From positions 212,779 to 276,778 of the forward strand of contig CAJTHM010000005.1 in the NCBI GenBank assembly GCA_910576125.1: 64,000 nt of DNA, in the 5' to 3' direction. The stretch comes from Lachnospiraceae bacterium. GTDB lineage: Bacteria > Bacillota > Clostridia > Lachnospirales > Lachnospiraceae. This document shows, in pieces, positions 63,932 to 64,000 of the stretch (its first letter is position 1; each line of letters begins with the position of its first letter). Position numbers and translations under genes: made by a program. The notes beneath the pieces were generated by a model. It worked only from the letters and a program-made list of their open reading frames with translations. It did not search any database and was not told the DNA's origin.

Positions 63932-64000
63932 AGGAGTCAGTCTTACCATTTGACGGTTTTATACTGTAATTATCAGGCAAAACAATCTAATGCGCTATAA

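Overview
The window reads as the chromosome of a low-to-mid GC Clostridia bacterium, most likely a Lachnospiraceae-type gut anaerobe. The evidence is Firmicutes-style GGAGG ribosome sites, a DarA/PstA cyclic-di-AMP receptor, GHKL/LytTR two-component systems, FtsX-type peptide-resistance transporters and small DUF3796/XRE and GntR/ABC pairs. No rRNA, tRNA, CRISPR or phage genes were seen. Base composition changes block by block: GC-rich around 0.7-5.9 kb and 23-25 kb, AT-rich around 29-32 kb and 57-63 kb. This suggests a patchwork of acquired modules.

The dominant theme is sensing and export of membrane-active compounds. There are seven intact two-component systems and eight ABC transporter sets in 64 kb. 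(1) 0.7-5.9 kb: response regulator, kinase, ATPase and FtsX permease in one minus-strand operon. (2) 6.2-7.9 kb plus 15.8-19.1 kb: a Bce-like system whose regulator pair and transporter are separated by about 8 kb of other genes. (3) 10.7-15.5 kb: a LanFEG-like lantibiotic immunity transporter with a divergent regulator pair. (4) 25.4-27.5 kb: a three-gene ABC set. (5) 37.7-47.5 kb: a paralogue of system 2 with one ATPase and three tandem FtsX permeases. (6) 48.8-50.6 kb: a YtrA-type GntR/ABC operon. (7) 52.2-57.2 kb: a second LanFEG-like set with regulators. (8) 57.6-63.4 kb: an ABC transporter plus lipoprotein, divergent from a LytTR/GHKL pair.

Between these lie accessory stretches. At 8.4-10.6 kb there is a CbrC-like protein, an unknown protein and several gene fragments. 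At 20.1-22.8 kb there is a 744-residue ankyrin protein with a small helical partner. At 22.9-25.3 kb there is a MerR regulator with a divergent MATE pump and a textbook MerR operator. At 27.6-33.0 kb there is an array of small same-strand genes, five of them GNAT acetyltransferases, with recurring intergenic motifs. At 33.1-37.5 kb there are coiled-coil and membrane proteins next to an AgrC/AgrA-like pair that lacks AgrB and AgrD. Decayed IS, AraC and excisionase-type fragments mark recombination.

The regulatory DNA is unusually legible. A 17-bp motif occurs four times, each time exactly 7 bp before a -10 box. Two promoters 31 kb apart share an upstream block at identical spacing. A 100-bp palindromic element with TTA flanks occurs twice, and a 12-bp hairpin holds the start codon of the LanF-like gene. 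One ORF at 19.3-19.8 kb is an in-frame fusion of a LytTR receiver fragment to the second half of an ABC ATPase. All assignments come from reading the sequence; no database search was run.
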